A stretch of DNA of 64,000 nucleotides, from the NCBI RefSeq assembly GCF_009707325.1, contig NZ_CP046103.1, forward strand, positions 3,395,610 to 3,459,609. Reading direction: 5' to 3'. Under the pieces are notes generated by a model. It saw nothing but the letters and a program-made list of their open reading frames with translations. It was not told the origin of the DNA and ran no database searches. This document shows positions 16,799 to 25,809 of this stretch, piece by piece. The DNA comes from Pseudomonas sp. IB20 (GTDB taxonomy: Bacteria > Pseudomonadota > Gammaproteobacteria > Pseudomonadales > Pseudomonadaceae). Made by a program: the position numbers and the translations under genes. How positions within the stretch are numbered: position 1 is the stretch's first letter; each line of letters begins with the position of its first letter.

Positions 16799-17509
16799 TT
16801 ACTCACCCGAAAAACGATCCCGGCTGTTGGTCAGGTGCAACACCATGGCCGCCCGTGCGGCGTCCGGGTCCTGGCGTTTGATCGCATTGAAGATCGCCTC
16901 ATGCTCCAGGTTCGCCAATTGCCCCAGCTTGGCGAAGTCCGCGCCGCCGCGTTCGGCGCCTTTGACCTGGGTGCGCGGGATCATCGCACTGCCCAGGTGC
17001 AGCATGATTTCGGTAAAGAAGGTATTACCGGTGGCCTCGGCGATCAGCTGATGAAAGCGCTGGTCTTCTTCCACGCAGCTGTCGTTGTTGGCCAGCGAAG
17101 CTTGGTAGTCGTCCAGCGCTTCGCGCATGCGCACCAGTTGCCCATCAGACCTGCGCAAGGCGGCCAGCGCCACGGCTTGCACTTCCAGGCCCAGGCGCAG
17201 CTCGAGCATGTTGCGCACGCTGGCGACCGTGTCCACATGCAAGCGCAAGCCTTGCTGGGCGTGTTGCGCCAGCACAAAGGTGCCGATGCCGTGGCGCGTC
17301 TCGACCAAACCTGACGCCTGCAACTTGGAGATGGCTTCGCGCACCACCGTCCGGCTCACGCCGTGCTCAAGCACGATGGTGGATTCGGACGGCAGTTTTT
17401 CACCGGGTTTGAGCTGGCCGAGCAGGATGCGCTGGGTCAGCGTATCGACTACGCCTTGGGCCAGGTTGTTGGAACGTCGACGGACAAGGGTTCCGTTTTC
17501 AATGGGCAT
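16799..17509 (-). CDS. GntR/FadR-family (FCD domain) transcriptional regulator
   Basis: A 236-aa regulator. N-terminal winged HTH: RILLGQLKPGEKLPSEST...VSRTVVREAISKLQASGLVE; C-terminal all-helical FCD ligand-binding domain from about residue 90 with the typical HQLIAEATGNTFF segment. Divergent from the glucarate transporter and dehydratase genes with a 349-bp shared control region, so it is the probable sugar-acid-responsive repressor of those genes. Ligand inferred from context only. Confidence 0.9.
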   Translation of the reverse strand: MPIENGTLVRRRSNNLAQGVVDTLTQRILLGQLKPGEKLPSESTIVLEHGVSRTVVREAISKLQASGLVETRHGIGTFVLAQHAQQGLRLHVDTVASVRNMLELRLGLEVQAVALAALRRSDGQLVRMREALDDYQASLANNDSCVEEDQRFHQLIAEATGNTFFTEIMLHLGSAMIPRTQVKGAERGGADFAKLGQLANLEHEAIFNAIKRQDPDAARAAMVLHLTNSRDRFSGE

Positions 17510-17592
17510 CGCGAGGGTCCACGGGGTTGGGCTGGAGGGAGCTTAACACCGCGCTTGGCGGCGACGTTGGGTTGATTGAAAAAACGCTCTAC

Positions 17593-17603
17593 TTGTATGA
17601 CAA
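17593..17603. promoter_or_regulatory. Putative FadR/GntR operator
   Basis: TTGTATGACAA fits TNGTNNNACNA, the consensus of many FCD-type GntR regulators. A related half-conserved TTGTATGATGT occurs at 17794-17804, closer to the transporter start at 17859. Between them lies an AT-rich stretch (17690-17850) suitable for promoters. The gap 17510-17858 contains no gene. Confidence 0.6.
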
Positions 17604-17858
17604 CCAATCTGATCAACCCATCACCCACTGCATGCCGCGATCGCTCTGGCGGGGATATTCAGGTTCCATCAACATGCCTTAAACATCAACAAACCCAAGC
17701 AAACACTGAGTAAATAACCAAAATAGCTATTCAACCATCGTGCTTATAAGAACAAATACACGCCGCCCCACATTGCGCAGCACAAAAAACCACTTGTATG
17801 ATGTCTATCAACAAAACACGCAAACCCGCATAAAAATAATCAGGGGGAGTTTTGAATT

Positions 17859-19220
17859 GTGAACAATTCAAGCCATGCATCTGTCGCTCCACACAGTGAT
17901 TCAGTCCTCGCGCGTGCCGTGAGCAAAGTGAAGGGCCATGTGCTCCCACTGTTCGTGATCATGTTCATCCTCAACTACATCGACCGGGTCAACATCGGCT
18001 TTGTACGCACGCACATGGAGCATGACCTGGGCATCGGCGCGGCGGCCTACGGCCTGGGTGCCGGGCTGTTCTTCATTGGCTACGCGCTGTTCGAAGTGCC
18101 CTCCAACATGCTGCTGCAAAAGGTCGGCGCGCGTATCTGGCTGACCCGCATCATGTTCACCTGGGGCATCGTCGCGACCTTGATGGCGTTCATCCAGAAC
18201 GAAACCCAGTTCTACGTCCTGCGCTTCCTGCTCGGCGTGGCCGAAGCCGGGTTCTTCCCGGGTGTGATCTATTACTTCACCCGCTGGTTGCCTGGCGTGG
18301 AGCGCGGTAAAGCCATTGCGATCTTCCTGAGTGGTTCGGCGGTCGCGTCACTGATTTCCGGCCCATTGTCGGGCGTGCTGTTGCAGATCGAAGGCTTCGG
18401 CTTCCACGGCTGGCAATGGATGTTCGCCATCGAGGGCCTGGCCTCCGTGGCGCTGGGGTTCTTTGTGTGGTTCTGGCTCGACTCCAAACCCCACGACGCC
18501 AAATGGCTGACCCGCGAAGAACAGGACACTTTGGTCGGCGCCATCGACCAGGAACAGCGCGAGCGGGAAGCGCTGACCACGGTCAAACCGACCATCGGCA
18601 AGCTACTCAAAGACCGCCAGATCCTGCTGTTCTGCGCCCTGTACTTCTGCATCCAGCTGACGATTTACGCCGCGACGTTCTGGCTGCCGAGCATCATCAA
18701 AAAGATGGGCGACCTGAGCGACGTGCAGGTCGGGTTCTTCAACTCGATCCCATGGCTGATCTCGATCATCGCCATGTACGCCTTCGCATCACTGTCGGGC
18801 AAGTTCAAGTTCCAACAGGCCTGGGTCGCCGCCGCGCTGTTGATTGCCGCCGCGGGCATGTTCATGTCCACCACCGGCGGGCCGATTTTCGCCTTTGTGG
18901 CGATCTGCTTTGCAGCCATCGGTTTCAAGTCCGCCTCGTCACTGTTTTGGCCAATCCCCCAGGGCTACCTGGACGTGCGCATCGCCGCCGCCGTGATCGC
19001 GTTGATCAACTCCATCGGCAACCTGGGCGGCTTCGTCGCGCCAACCACCTTTGGCTTCCTGGAACAGACCACCGGTTCGATCCAGGGCGGCCTCTACGGC
19101 CTGGCCGGCACCTCGGTGCTGGCGGCGATCCTGGTGTTCTTTGCCAAGACTTCGCCCGCTGCCGCGCTGGCCTCGCCAAGCGCTGTGCCGACGGGCGCCG
19201 CCATCAGCAAACCTCTTTGA
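17859..19220 (+). CDS. MFS D-glucarate/galactarate-type transporter
   Basis: Inner-membrane importer of the anion:cation symporter branch of MFS, 453 aa, about 12 helices. Typical sequence LFVIMFILNYIDRVNIGF in helix 1, LGVAEAGFFPGVIYYFTRWLP in helix 4/5 region and an FWPIPQGYL stretch in the C-half. The start is GTG at 17859, preceded by the strong site cagggggag. It is followed after 19 bases by glucarate dehydratase, so it most likely takes up glucarate or galactarate. Confidence 0.9.
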   Translation: MNNSSHASVAPHSDSVLARAVSKVKGHVLPLFVIMFILNYIDRVNIGFVRTHMEHDLGIGAAAYGLGAGLFFIGYALFEVPSNMLLQKVGARIWLTRIMFTWGIVATLMAFIQNETQFYVLRFLLGVAEAGFFPGVIYYFTRWLPGVERGKAIAIFLSGSAVASLISGPLSGVLLQIEGFGFHGWQWMFAIEGLASVALGFFVWFWLDSKPHDAKWLTREEQDTLVGAIDQEQREREALTTVKPTIGKLLKDRQILLFCALYFCIQLTIYAATFWLPSIIKKMGDLSDVQVGFFNSIPWLISIIAMYAFASLSGKFKFQQAWVAAALLIAAAGMFMSTTGGPIFAFVAICFAAIGFKSASSLFWPIPQGYLDVRIAAAVIALINSIGNLGGFVAPTTFGFLEQTTGSIQGGLYGLAGTSVLAAILVFFAKTSPAAALASPSAVPTGAAISKPL

Positions 19221-19239
19221 GCCTATTTAGGAACTTGCC

Positions 19240-20565
19240 ATGAACACTCCCGTAGTCACCCATTTCCACGTCATCCCGGTGGCGGGCCACGACAGCATGC
19301 TGCTCAACCTGAGCGGCGCCCATGGGCCATTCTTTACCCGCAATATCGTGATTCTCAAGGACAGCAGCGGCAATACCGGCGTGGGCGAAGTACCCGGCGG
19401 TGAACGCATCCGCGAAACCCTGGAAGACGCGCGTAGCCTGGTGGTCGGCCAGCCTATCGGCCAGTACCAGCGCATCCTCAATCAGATGCGCAGCACCTTT
19501 GCCTCTCGCGACGCCGCCGGGCGAGGCCTGCAAACCTTTGACCTGCGCATCACCATTCATGCCGTCACCGCCATGGAAGCCGCCCTGCTCGACCTGCTGG
19601 GGCAATTCCTCGACGTGCCGGTGGCGGCCCTGCTCGGCGAAGGGCAGCAGCGCGATGCGGTGAAAATGCTCGGTTACCTGTTCTACGTCGGCGACCGCAC
19701 GGCCACTGACCTGGCTTATCGCAACGAGGCTGACGCCGATGACGACTGGTTCCGCTTGCGTCATGAGCAAGCCATGACTGCCGAATCCGTGGTGCGTCTG
19801 GCCGAAGCCGCCAAGGCCAAATATGGTTTCAATGACTTCAAGCTCAAAGGCGGTGTCTTGAGTGGCGATGAAGAAATCGAAGCGGTCACCGCCCTGGCCG
19901 AACGCTTCCCGGATGCGCGCATCACCCTCGACCCGAACGGCGCGTGGTCACTCAAAGAAGCCATCCGCTTGTGCCGCGACCAACACCACGTACTCGCCTA
20001 TGCCGAAGACCCGTGTGGCGCAGAAAACGGCTACTCGGGCCGCGAAGTCATGGCTGAATTTCGCCGTGCCACGGGCCTGAAAACCGCGACCAACATGATC
20101 GCCACCGACTGGCGCGAAATGGGCCACGCGATCCAACTGCAATCGGTGGACATTCCGCTGGCCGACCCACACTTCTGGACGATGCAAGGCTCGGTGCGCG
20201 TTGCGCAGATGTGCAATGAATGGGGCCTGACCTGGGGCTCGCACTCCAATAACCACTTCGATATTTCCCTGGCGATGTTTACCCAGGTCGCGGCCGCCGC
20301 ACCGGGGGAAATCACCGCCATCGACACCCACTGGATCTGGCAGGACGGCCAGCACCTGACCAAAGAGCCGCTGAAAATCGAAGGCGGCTACGTCAAGGTG
20401 CCCACCAAGCCTGGGCTGGGCGTTGAGATCGATATGGACGCCGTGGCGAAAGCCCATGAAGTCTACAAAGGCATGGGCCTTGGGGCGCGGGATGACAGCG
20501 TGGCGATGCAGTTCTTGGTTCCGGGGTGGCGCTTCAATAACAAGCAGCCGTGCCTGGTGCGCTAA
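19240..20565 (+). CDS. gudD: Glucarate dehydratase
   Basis: Enolase-superfamily enzyme (441 aa) converting D-glucarate (and L-idarate) to 5-keto-4-deoxyglucarate in the cytoplasm. The KxK base motif is seen in NDFKLKGGV (about residue 205), metal ligands in [10 protein letters not shown] and AYAEDPCG, and the catalytic His in [15 protein letters not shown]. Length equals E. coli GudD. It is co-transcribed with the MFS carrier upstream. No aldolase or KDG dehydratase follows in this window. Confidence 0.95.
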   Translation: MNTPVVTHFHVIPVAGHDSMLLNLSGAHGPFFTRNIVILKDSSGNTGVGEVPGGERIRETLEDARSLVVGQPIGQYQRILNQMRSTFASRDAAGRGLQTFDLRITIHAVTAMEAALLDLLGQFLDVPVAALLGEGQQRDAVKMLGYLFYVGDRTATDLAYRNEADADDDWFRLRHEQAMTAESVVRLAEAAKAKYGFNDFKLKGGVLSGDEEIEAVTALAERFPDARITLDPNGAWSLKEAIRLCRDQHHVLAYAEDPCGAENGYSGREVMAEFRRATGLKTATNMIATDWREMGHAIQLQSVDIPLADPHFWTMQGSVRVAQMCNEWGLTWGSHSNNHFDISLAMFTQVAAAAPGEITAIDTHWIWQDGQHLTKEPLKIEGGYVKVPTKPGLGVEIDMDAVAKAHEVYKGMGLGARDDSVAMQFLVPGWRFNNKQPCLVR

Positions 20566-20590
20566 GGCTTAAGGGCAACGGAGGTCAATG

Positions 20591-20790
20591 TGGGAGCTGT
20601 CGAGCTTTAGCGAGGCTGCGAAAGCAGTGGTTCAGGCGATATATCTATTGGCTCTGCCGCCGTCTTCGCAGCCTCGCTAAAGCTCGACCTGTCGAGCTTT
20701 AGCGAGGCTGCGAAAGCAGTGGTTCAGGCGATATATCTATTGGCTCTGCCGCCGTCTTCGCAGCCTCGCTAAAGCTCGACAGCTCCCACA
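20591..20790. repeat. REPIN with exact tandem duplication of its 92-bp core
   Basis: A Pseudomonas REP pair (tgtgggagct ... agctcccaca) encloses gtcgagctttagcgaggctg arms in inverted orientation. The 92-bp block 20597-20688, itself a hairpin, is repeated exactly at 20689-20780, giving two stacked hairpins between gudD and the toxin-antitoxin genes. REPINs are mobilised by RAYT transposases acting in trans. Confidence 0.88.
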
Positions 20791-20814
20791 TTTGATCGGC
20801 GTTGTTATCGCTGA

Positions 20815-21195
20815 TCAGGGCTTACCGACGGCTGCTGGCTTAGCCCTTGCCGCCTGATTGACAGCCAACGGCTGCACAGTGAGCTCAACCCCTAACGCCA
20901 GCATCAGCTTCTGGACCGTCTCATAGCGCGTTTTCGAGCCGCCTTTGAGCGTCTTGTACAGGCTCTCCCGATTAACCCCCGCAGCCTCGGCAACCTTGTT
21001 CACACCTTGGGCTTTAACGACCTCGGCAAGCGCCTTCATGAGCACCTGCGGGTCTTGCGACTTCATGCTTTGCGCCAGGTAAGCGCTGATGGTTTCAGGG
21101 CTGTCGAGAAAGCGCGAGGCTTCATAGACACTGGTGCCGGATGTATCAAGGTCGAGGATCGGCATGTCCTCGGGTTTGAATTTCGATTCGCTCAT
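20815..21195 (-). CDS. HigA-type antitoxin (HI1420-like addiction module antidote)
   Basis: A 126-aa DNA-binding antitoxin. The C-terminal half holds an HTH: VNKVAEAAGVNRESLYKTL, then KTRYETVQKLMLALGVEL. The N-terminal half (MPILDLDTSGTSVYEASRFL) is typical of the HI1420/TIGR02684 group. It follows the toxin gene by one base, the toxin-first order of this module. It neutralises the toxin and represses the operon, probably at the palindrome at 21510. Confidence 0.88.
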   Translation of the reverse strand: MSESKFKPEDMPILDLDTSGTSVYEASRFLDSPETISAYLAQSMKSQDPQVLMKALAEVVKAQGVNKVAEAAGVNRESLYKTLKGGSKTRYETVQKLMLALGVELTVQPLAVNQAARAKPAAVGKP

Positions 21196-21196
21196 T

Positions 21197-21499
21197 TCAT
21201 TGACCTCTCAGGGCATCGAGGATCTCTTTTGCCCGATTGATTCCTCGCTTCTGGTCGGTTTTATCGCTGCCCCAAAGCATCAGGTAAGCGGTGATACCAG
21301 TGCGCACAAAGTAGATCCTGTAGCCGGGCCCGACAAAAACACGCATTTCACTCAGGCCTTCACCGACGGGCTCGCAATCACCAAAGTTATTGTCTTCGGC
21401 GCGGTCCAAACGCGCCAACACAGCCGTTTTGCCCCAAATATCCTGCATACCGTCGAGCCCTGTATCGAACTCCGGCGTCCTGCCGATCAAGTTAGTCAC
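21197..21499 (-). CDS. HigB/RelE-type toxin (HI1419-like addiction module killer)
   Basis: A 100-aa RelE/ParE-superfamily toxin, expected to be a ribosome-dependent mRNA endonuclease. The characteristic core is DCEPVGEGLSEMRVFVGPGYRIYF (about residues 41-64) followed by LWGSDKTDQKRGINRAKEI. It is upstream of and almost touching the antitoxin. The exact start is somewhat uncertain, but 21499 places it 11 bp from a likely operator. Confidence 0.88.
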   Translation of the reverse strand: MTNLIGRTPEFDTGLDGMQDIWGKTAVLARLDRAEDNNFGDCEPVGEGLSEMRVFVGPGYRIYFVRTGITAYLMLWGSDKTDQKRGINRAKEILDALRGQ

Positions 21500-21509
21500 A
21501 GATTCAAAT

Positions 21510-21525
21510 GTAGCCTACTGGCTAC
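21510..21525. promoter_or_regulatory. Palindromic operator of the toxin-antitoxin operon
   Basis: GTAGCC-TACT-GGCTAC is a perfect 6-bp inverted repeat with a 4-base spacer, 11 bp upstream of the toxin start. Its position fits autoregulation by the antitoxin or toxin-antitoxin complex. Confidence 0.65.
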
Positions 21526-21637
21526 TCCTTGCCGATGCTAGTTAATTTTTTGTTCCGGCGCGATCCGGAACAAAAACCCTAGCCCAGCCCCCGCATAATC
21601 AAGCTGTCGATACTATTAGCGCTTGTTTCCTTCACAT

Positions 21638-22561
21638 TTAAAGCGCCCGATCAAACAACGGCGTCACGTCATACCGCTGCTTCAACATCTGCGCATCCAC
21701 CAGGAAATCCGCCGTGGCCTGGGCCTCGCTGACGATCGTCGGCGAGATCGGCAGCACCTTGATCGCGTCACGCTTGAACCACACCTTGGCAATCTCCGGT
21801 GCGGATTGGTTGGCCTTCGACCATGCCTCGGCGTACTCATCGACATGGCTGCCGCTCCACACCCGAGCGCGGGTAAGACGCGCGACAAAGTCTTTGATGA
21901 TTGCGCCTTTTTGCGCCAGCGCCGGTTCATACGCAACGATGTAGGTCGGCGCGCTCATCAGGCCCTTGGCGTTGCGAATCAGCGTGCTGCCCTCTTTCTC
22001 TTGCAGCGACACGTAGGGTTCCCAGGTGCCGAAGGCATCGATGTCGCCCTGGGTCAGCGCCAGGCTGGCTTCGGCCGGCAGCAGGTATTTGAAGGTTACG
22101 CTGCTGCGCGGCACGCCGGCTTCGTCCAGGGCTTTTTACGCCAATTGCTGGCTCCACGAACCGTTCCAGATCGCCACGGTTTTGCCTTTGAGATCGGCCA
22201 CCGACTGAATGCCTTTGCGTGCCACGATGCCTACGCCATCGAGGCTGGTCTGGGTGCTGGCGACCACCTTCACTGGCGCGCCATTGGCGGCCAGGCTGAT
22301 CACCGGCGTGTCGCCGACAATGCCCACGTCCAGCGCGCCGCTGGCGACCGCCGAGGCCACTGGGGAGCCGGTGTTGAAGCGTTTGAAATCGATTTTATAC
22401 GGCAAGTCCTTCAACTCACCCGACAATTCCAGGACGATACGGTTGGAGAAGAACTGGTCACCCACCACCAGGGTCAGTGGCTCTGCCGCGCCTACCGAAC
22501 TGCCATGCAGCGCAAGAGAAGCCAGGCCCAGCAGGGCGAGTACATTTCGACGATTGATCAT
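21638..22561 (-). pseudogene. SsuA-like aliphatic sulfonate binding protein with in-frame stop
   Basis: A 308-codon gene for a periplasmic sulfonate/nitrate/taurine-type binding protein. Signal peptide MINRRNVLALLGLASLALHG...GAAEP, ligand domain with GDTPVISLAANGAPVKVVAS. Codon 142 is TAA (22136-22138): the text reads SWSQQLA-stop-KALDEAGV in one continuous frame, where the family has a residue such as Leu. One base change explains it. Without readthrough only the N-terminal lobe is made. It is divergent from the SfnB-like gene, fitting organosulfur scavenging. Confidence 0.88.
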
Positions 22562-22832
22562 GAGGAATCCACACAGTTTATGGCTGACTCAACCATCTGT
22601 GTGCATGCAGTCTGGTGATGAGAGAAGAGGTTTGAAGGTCGCCGAGCGTGGCGCCCGTAGAAGCTAACGCAATAAAAGCGCGGGGTTTAATACTGTTGCG
22701 CACTATCGATAGAACCGCTGCGCAGTTCGATAGCTATTTTTCGTATTAAAAACTTTGCCACCCGTGGGTTAGGGTGGCGTCACCAGACCACTGGACCCCA
22801 GCACTTGAGCCACTTTCTGCAAGGTCCATTGC

Positions 22833-24071
22833 ATGTCGATTCCCGCGTTGAATATCTGGGGCACTGCGCCCTCGTCCCGTTATGAACAACTGGCCGCACC
22901 GTTTCGCCCACTCTTTGCCCACATCCTTGCGCACGCCGCTGAGGCTGATCAGACTCGCGCCAGCCTGGCGCCCGTCATCCAGCAACTGAACGCGCTGGGC
23001 TTGCCGCGCTGGCGCTTGCCCGTCAGTTACGGCGGCCAGGACGCAACCTTAGCTGAACTGCTCGCGCTGCTCACAGAGCTGTCCGCCGCCGACTCCAACA
23101 TCACCCAGGCCCTGCGCGGGCATTTTGGTTTTTGCGAGGACGTGCTCTGCGCCAAAGACCTCGACTGGCGCGCCAAGTGGCTCGAGCGACTCGGCCAAGG
23201 CGCCCTGCTCTCCCCCGGCAGCACCGAAGTCGGCAACCAGACGCGCGGCGACTTCGAAACCCGCCTGCACCGCGATGCGGACGGCACCCTGCGCATCAGC
23301 GGCAAAAAGTTCTACACCACCGGCGCGCTCTACAGCGACCTGATCAACACCGTCGCCACCGGCGAAGACGGCACGGTCTACAGCGTGGTCGTCGACCTCA
23401 AGGCGCCCGGCGTGCAGATCATCGATGACTGGAACGGCTTCGGCCAACGCCTCACCGCCAGCGGCACCTGCCTCTTTAACAATGCCCCGGTGGAAGACGA
23501 CCTGCGCCCCACCCACCAACGCTTCGGCTACGGCCAATCCTTCTACCAGATCTACCACCTCAGCACCCTCGCCGGCATCGCCCGCCGTGCGGCGCTGAGT
23601 GGTGCGCAAGAGCTCAGCCAACGCGCCCGGACCTTCACCACCGGCAACGCCGACACCGCCGCGCAAGACGTGCAACTGCTGCAAGTCATCGGCGAAGTGG
23701 CCAGCCAGGCCTACGCCGCACACGCCATCACCCAACAAGCGGCGCAGCGCCTGGAGCACACGGCGCAGTATGTGATCGCCCACGACCAGCCGCTGCATGA
23801 CGACGACCCGCAGGTGGCATTGGCGGAGTTGGAAGTGTGCCTGGCGGTGAACCCGGTGGTGGATGCGACACTTGCCGCGACCACCGCACTGTTTGATGCG
23901 CTGGGGGCGAGCGCCACGGCGAGCAACAAGGCACTGGACCGGTTGTGGCGCAATGCGCGCACGTTGGCGAACCATAATCCACGGGTGTACAAGTCGCGGA
24001 TCGTCGGCAATTACCTGGTGAATGGAGAGTTGCCGCCAGCGCAGTGGCGAGTGGGTGTGGCCAAAGCTTGA
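22833..24071 (+). CDS. SfnB-family acyl-CoA dehydrogenase-like flavoprotein
   Basis: A 412-aa FMN/FAD-dependent oxidoreductase of the DszC/SfnB branch of the acyl-CoA dehydrogenase fold, used in releasing sulfur from organosulfur compounds under sulfate limitation. Family features: LPVSYGGQDATLAELLALLTELSAADSNI near residues 62-90, the flavin region GKKFYTTGALYSD, and the C-terminal ALDRLWRNARTLANHNP. Divergent from a sulfonate-binding protein gene, supporting a sulfur role. No flavin reductase is nearby, so reduced flavin must come from elsewhere. Confidence 0.88.
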   Translation: MSIPALNIWGTAPSSRYEQLAAPFRPLFAHILAHAAEADQTRASLAPVIQQLNALGLPRWRLPVSYGGQDATLAELLALLTELSAADSNITQALRGHFGFCEDVLCAKDLDWRAKWLERLGQGALLSPGSTEVGNQTRGDFETRLHRDADGTLRISGKKFYTTGALYSDLINTVATGEDGTVYSVVVDLKAPGVQIIDDWNGFGQRLTASGTCLFNNAPVEDDLRPTHQRFGYGQSFYQIYHLSTLAGIARRAALSGAQELSQRARTFTTGNADTAAQDVQLLQVIGEVASQAYAAHAITQQAAQRLEHTAQYVIAHDQPLHDDDPQVALAELEVCLAVNPVVDATLAATTALFDALGASATASNKALDRLWRNARTLANHNPRVYKSRIVGNYLVNGELPPAQWRVGVAKA

Positions 24072-24181
24072 TGAAACAACACTGGAGCAGTGTTGCCGAG
24101 TTGGAGATTGGGTTCCGAGCGGGCGCTTACAGCCTCCGCCGAGTGGCCGCCAACACAATGATCGAGACCACCAAGGCCAAA

Positions 24182-24218
24182 TGTGGGAGCTGTCGAGCTT
24201 CAGCGAGGCTGCGAAGGG
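24182..24218. repeat. REP element at the broken end of argE
   Basis: tgtgggagctgtcgagcttc followed by agcgaggctgcgaaggg is a single REP arm of the same family as the 20.6-kb REPIN. It directly abuts the point where ArgE homology ends, so it marks or caused the truncation. Confidence 0.75.
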
Positions 24219-24914
24219 ATCACCGCAGTGCACCTGCCAGACCACAACCGGGTCTTGCTGCTCGCGCAGCCGCTGCCCAATCCGCCCCAGTTCACCGATC
24301 AACTCCGTCGCGTGTTCGATGGCATTCACGCCATACGGCGCATACGCCGAGTGGCACGCTTCGCCCTGCACATCACAACGCATCGCGAGCTTGCCCTTGT
24401 GGCCGAGCACCGGTTTCAGCTCGGTCGGCTCGCCGATGATGCACAGCATCGGTTTTACCGGGCGCTGTTCCAATACCTTGAGCAACGAACGCACGCCCAG
24501 GCAGCCGGCTTCCTCGTCGTAAGACAGGGCGATGTGCACCGGCAGGCGCAGGTCTGCCTTGACCAGCGCGGGCACCAGCGCCAGCACGCAGGCGATGTAA
24601 CCCTTCATATCCGCCGTGCCCCGGCCAAACAGCTTGCCGTCGCGCTCGGTCAGCTCGAACGGCGGCACTGTCCACGGCTGCCCATCCACCGGCACCACAT
24701 CGGTATGGCCCGACAGCACAATGCCCGGCAATTCCACCGGGCCGATGCTGGCGAACAGGTTGGCCTTGCTGCGTTCCTCGTTGTAGACCAACTCACTGGC
24801 TACGCCGTAACCCGCCAGGTAATCGCGCGCACACTCGATCAACTGCAGGTTGGATTCGCGGCTGGTGGTGTCAAACCCCACCAGCGTCTGCAGCCACTCG
24901 CGGCTGCTGCTCAT
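24196..24914 (-). pseudogene. ArgE/DapE-family M20 deacetylase, C-terminus lost
   Basis: Starts MSSSREWLQTLVGFDTTSRES and keeps the first metal site HTDVVPVDGQPW, the linker GRGTADMKGYIA, the catalytic SYDEEAGCLGVRSLL and CIIGEPTELKPVLGHKGKLAM. After LGRIGQRLREQQDP the homology ends at a REP element, so about 160 residues including the last metal His are missing. It would be N-acetylornithine deacetylase-like. Its start overlaps the stop of DUF1028 (ATGA), so ridA, DUF1028 and argE were one operon. Confidence 0.85.
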
Positions 24915-25564
24915 CGGTCGTCTCCGGCCACGCCGTAGCCGGGCGAGCGGTCGGGGGCGAGGGCGCGGTCGAGGTAGTCCTGCACTTGCGGGCGGTAGGC
25001 GTCCCAGAGCTTTTGCAGTGCGGCGATCGGCTGTTCCTCGGCCCAATCCACGCGCAGGTTGATGATCGGCCAGGTCAGTTCGCCCACCACCACCAAGGCG
25101 GCGGAATGCACCGGGCCGGCGTGCATCGCGGCCAGCAGGCGGTCGGCCAGTTGGCCTTCGCCGTGTTCGAAGGCTGTGACCATCGCCTCGATCACCGCGC
25201 GGTCGGCGAGCATATTGCCGGCGGCCACGCACTGTTCGCCCGAGACGGCATTGTGGGTGCCGAGGGTTTCGCTGCCGCTGAAATGCACGCTGCGGCCCAG
25301 GTGATCAATCGCCGTCAGTTGCCGGTATTGGCTGTAGCCGTTGCGGGTCAGGGCGTTGTCGACAGCCTCGGCTGGCGACAGGCCTTGTTCCAACAGGTCG
25401 AGCACGTCCGGGCCCAGGGCCGGCAACGTGATATTTTGGGTCGAGACCGCGCCCACCCCGGGGCGCAGCCACGGGCAGCGGGCGCCCACGGCGATGCTCG
25501 ATGAGCTGATGGCGATGCCCAGCTGGCCGGTGTCTGCGCAACGGCCGACGATTGAAAAGGTCAT
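24911..25564 (-). CDS. DUF1028 family protein (Ntn-hydrolase-like)
   Basis: A 217-aa DUF1028 protein. Begins MTFSIVGRCADTGQLGIAIS and contains CPWLRPGVGAVSTQNITLP and GNMLADRAVIEAM, both typical. These proteins have an Ntn-hydrolase-like fold and often neighbour RidA and M20 deacetylases, suggesting a role in clearing damaged or acylated amino compounds. The gene overlaps argE downstream. Upstream, the operon partner ridA is present only as its last ~57 bases before the inverted-repeat edge at 25633. Confidence 0.88.
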   Translation of the reverse strand: MTFSIVGRCADTGQLGIAISSSSIAVGARCPWLRPGVGAVSTQNITLPALGPDVLDLLEQGLSPAEAVDNALTRNGYSQYRQLTAIDHLGRSVHFSGSETLGTHNAVSGEQCVAAGNMLADRAVIEAMVTAFEHGEGQLADRLLAAMHAGPVHSAALVVVGELTWPIINLRVDWAEEQPIAALQKLWDAYRPQVQDYLDRALAPDRSPGYGVAGDDR

Positions 25565-25633
25565 GTGCAGCTCCTTATTCGGGAATAACGGCGATCACGT
25601 CAATTTCCATCAGCCATTGCGGCTGGCCGAGGG
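25465..25633 (-). repeat. 169-bp perfect inverted repeat, left copy
   Basis: The reverse complement equals 26162-26330. It comprises the last ~57 bases of ridA, the spacer and the first ~100 bases of DUF1028, reading minus strand. Here it continues into a complete DUF1028 gene. Confidence 0.93.
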
Positions 25634-25785
25634 GTTTGCCGTGGCAATCGCGCCGGGGCTCGTCGTTTATCTGGGGCGTGTGGCACGACGCCAAGTACGT
25701 GGCCGACCACATCGCCATCCAGCGCCAATACCTCGAGTACCGCGAAGCCGCACCGGTTGTTCACAAAGCACCTGTCAGCGCCTGA
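25634..25785 (+). pseudogene. C-terminal fragment of an unidentified protein upstream of ridA
   Basis: The open frame ends WHDAKYVADHIAIQRQYLEY then REAAPVVHKAPVSA and stops at 25783-25785, 24 bp before ridA. It looks like the cytoplasmic tail of a transporter, perhaps an amino-acid permease, but the family cannot be confirmed. Its 5' part is cut at the inverted-repeat boundary. Confidence 0.5.
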
Positions 25786-25809
25786 TCACCTTTTTCTGGA
25801 GTTTTTTTG

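Noticed and set aside
20597-20780. CRISPR-like array
   Set aside because: Only two copies, each a palindrome with REP ends and no spacers or cas genes; it is a REPIN.
23049-25232. Very long minus-strand reading frame of over 700 codons
   Set aside because: It runs through argE sequence then antisense of the SfnB-like gene; the latter half is not protein-like and the true gene starts at 24914 and ends near 24196.
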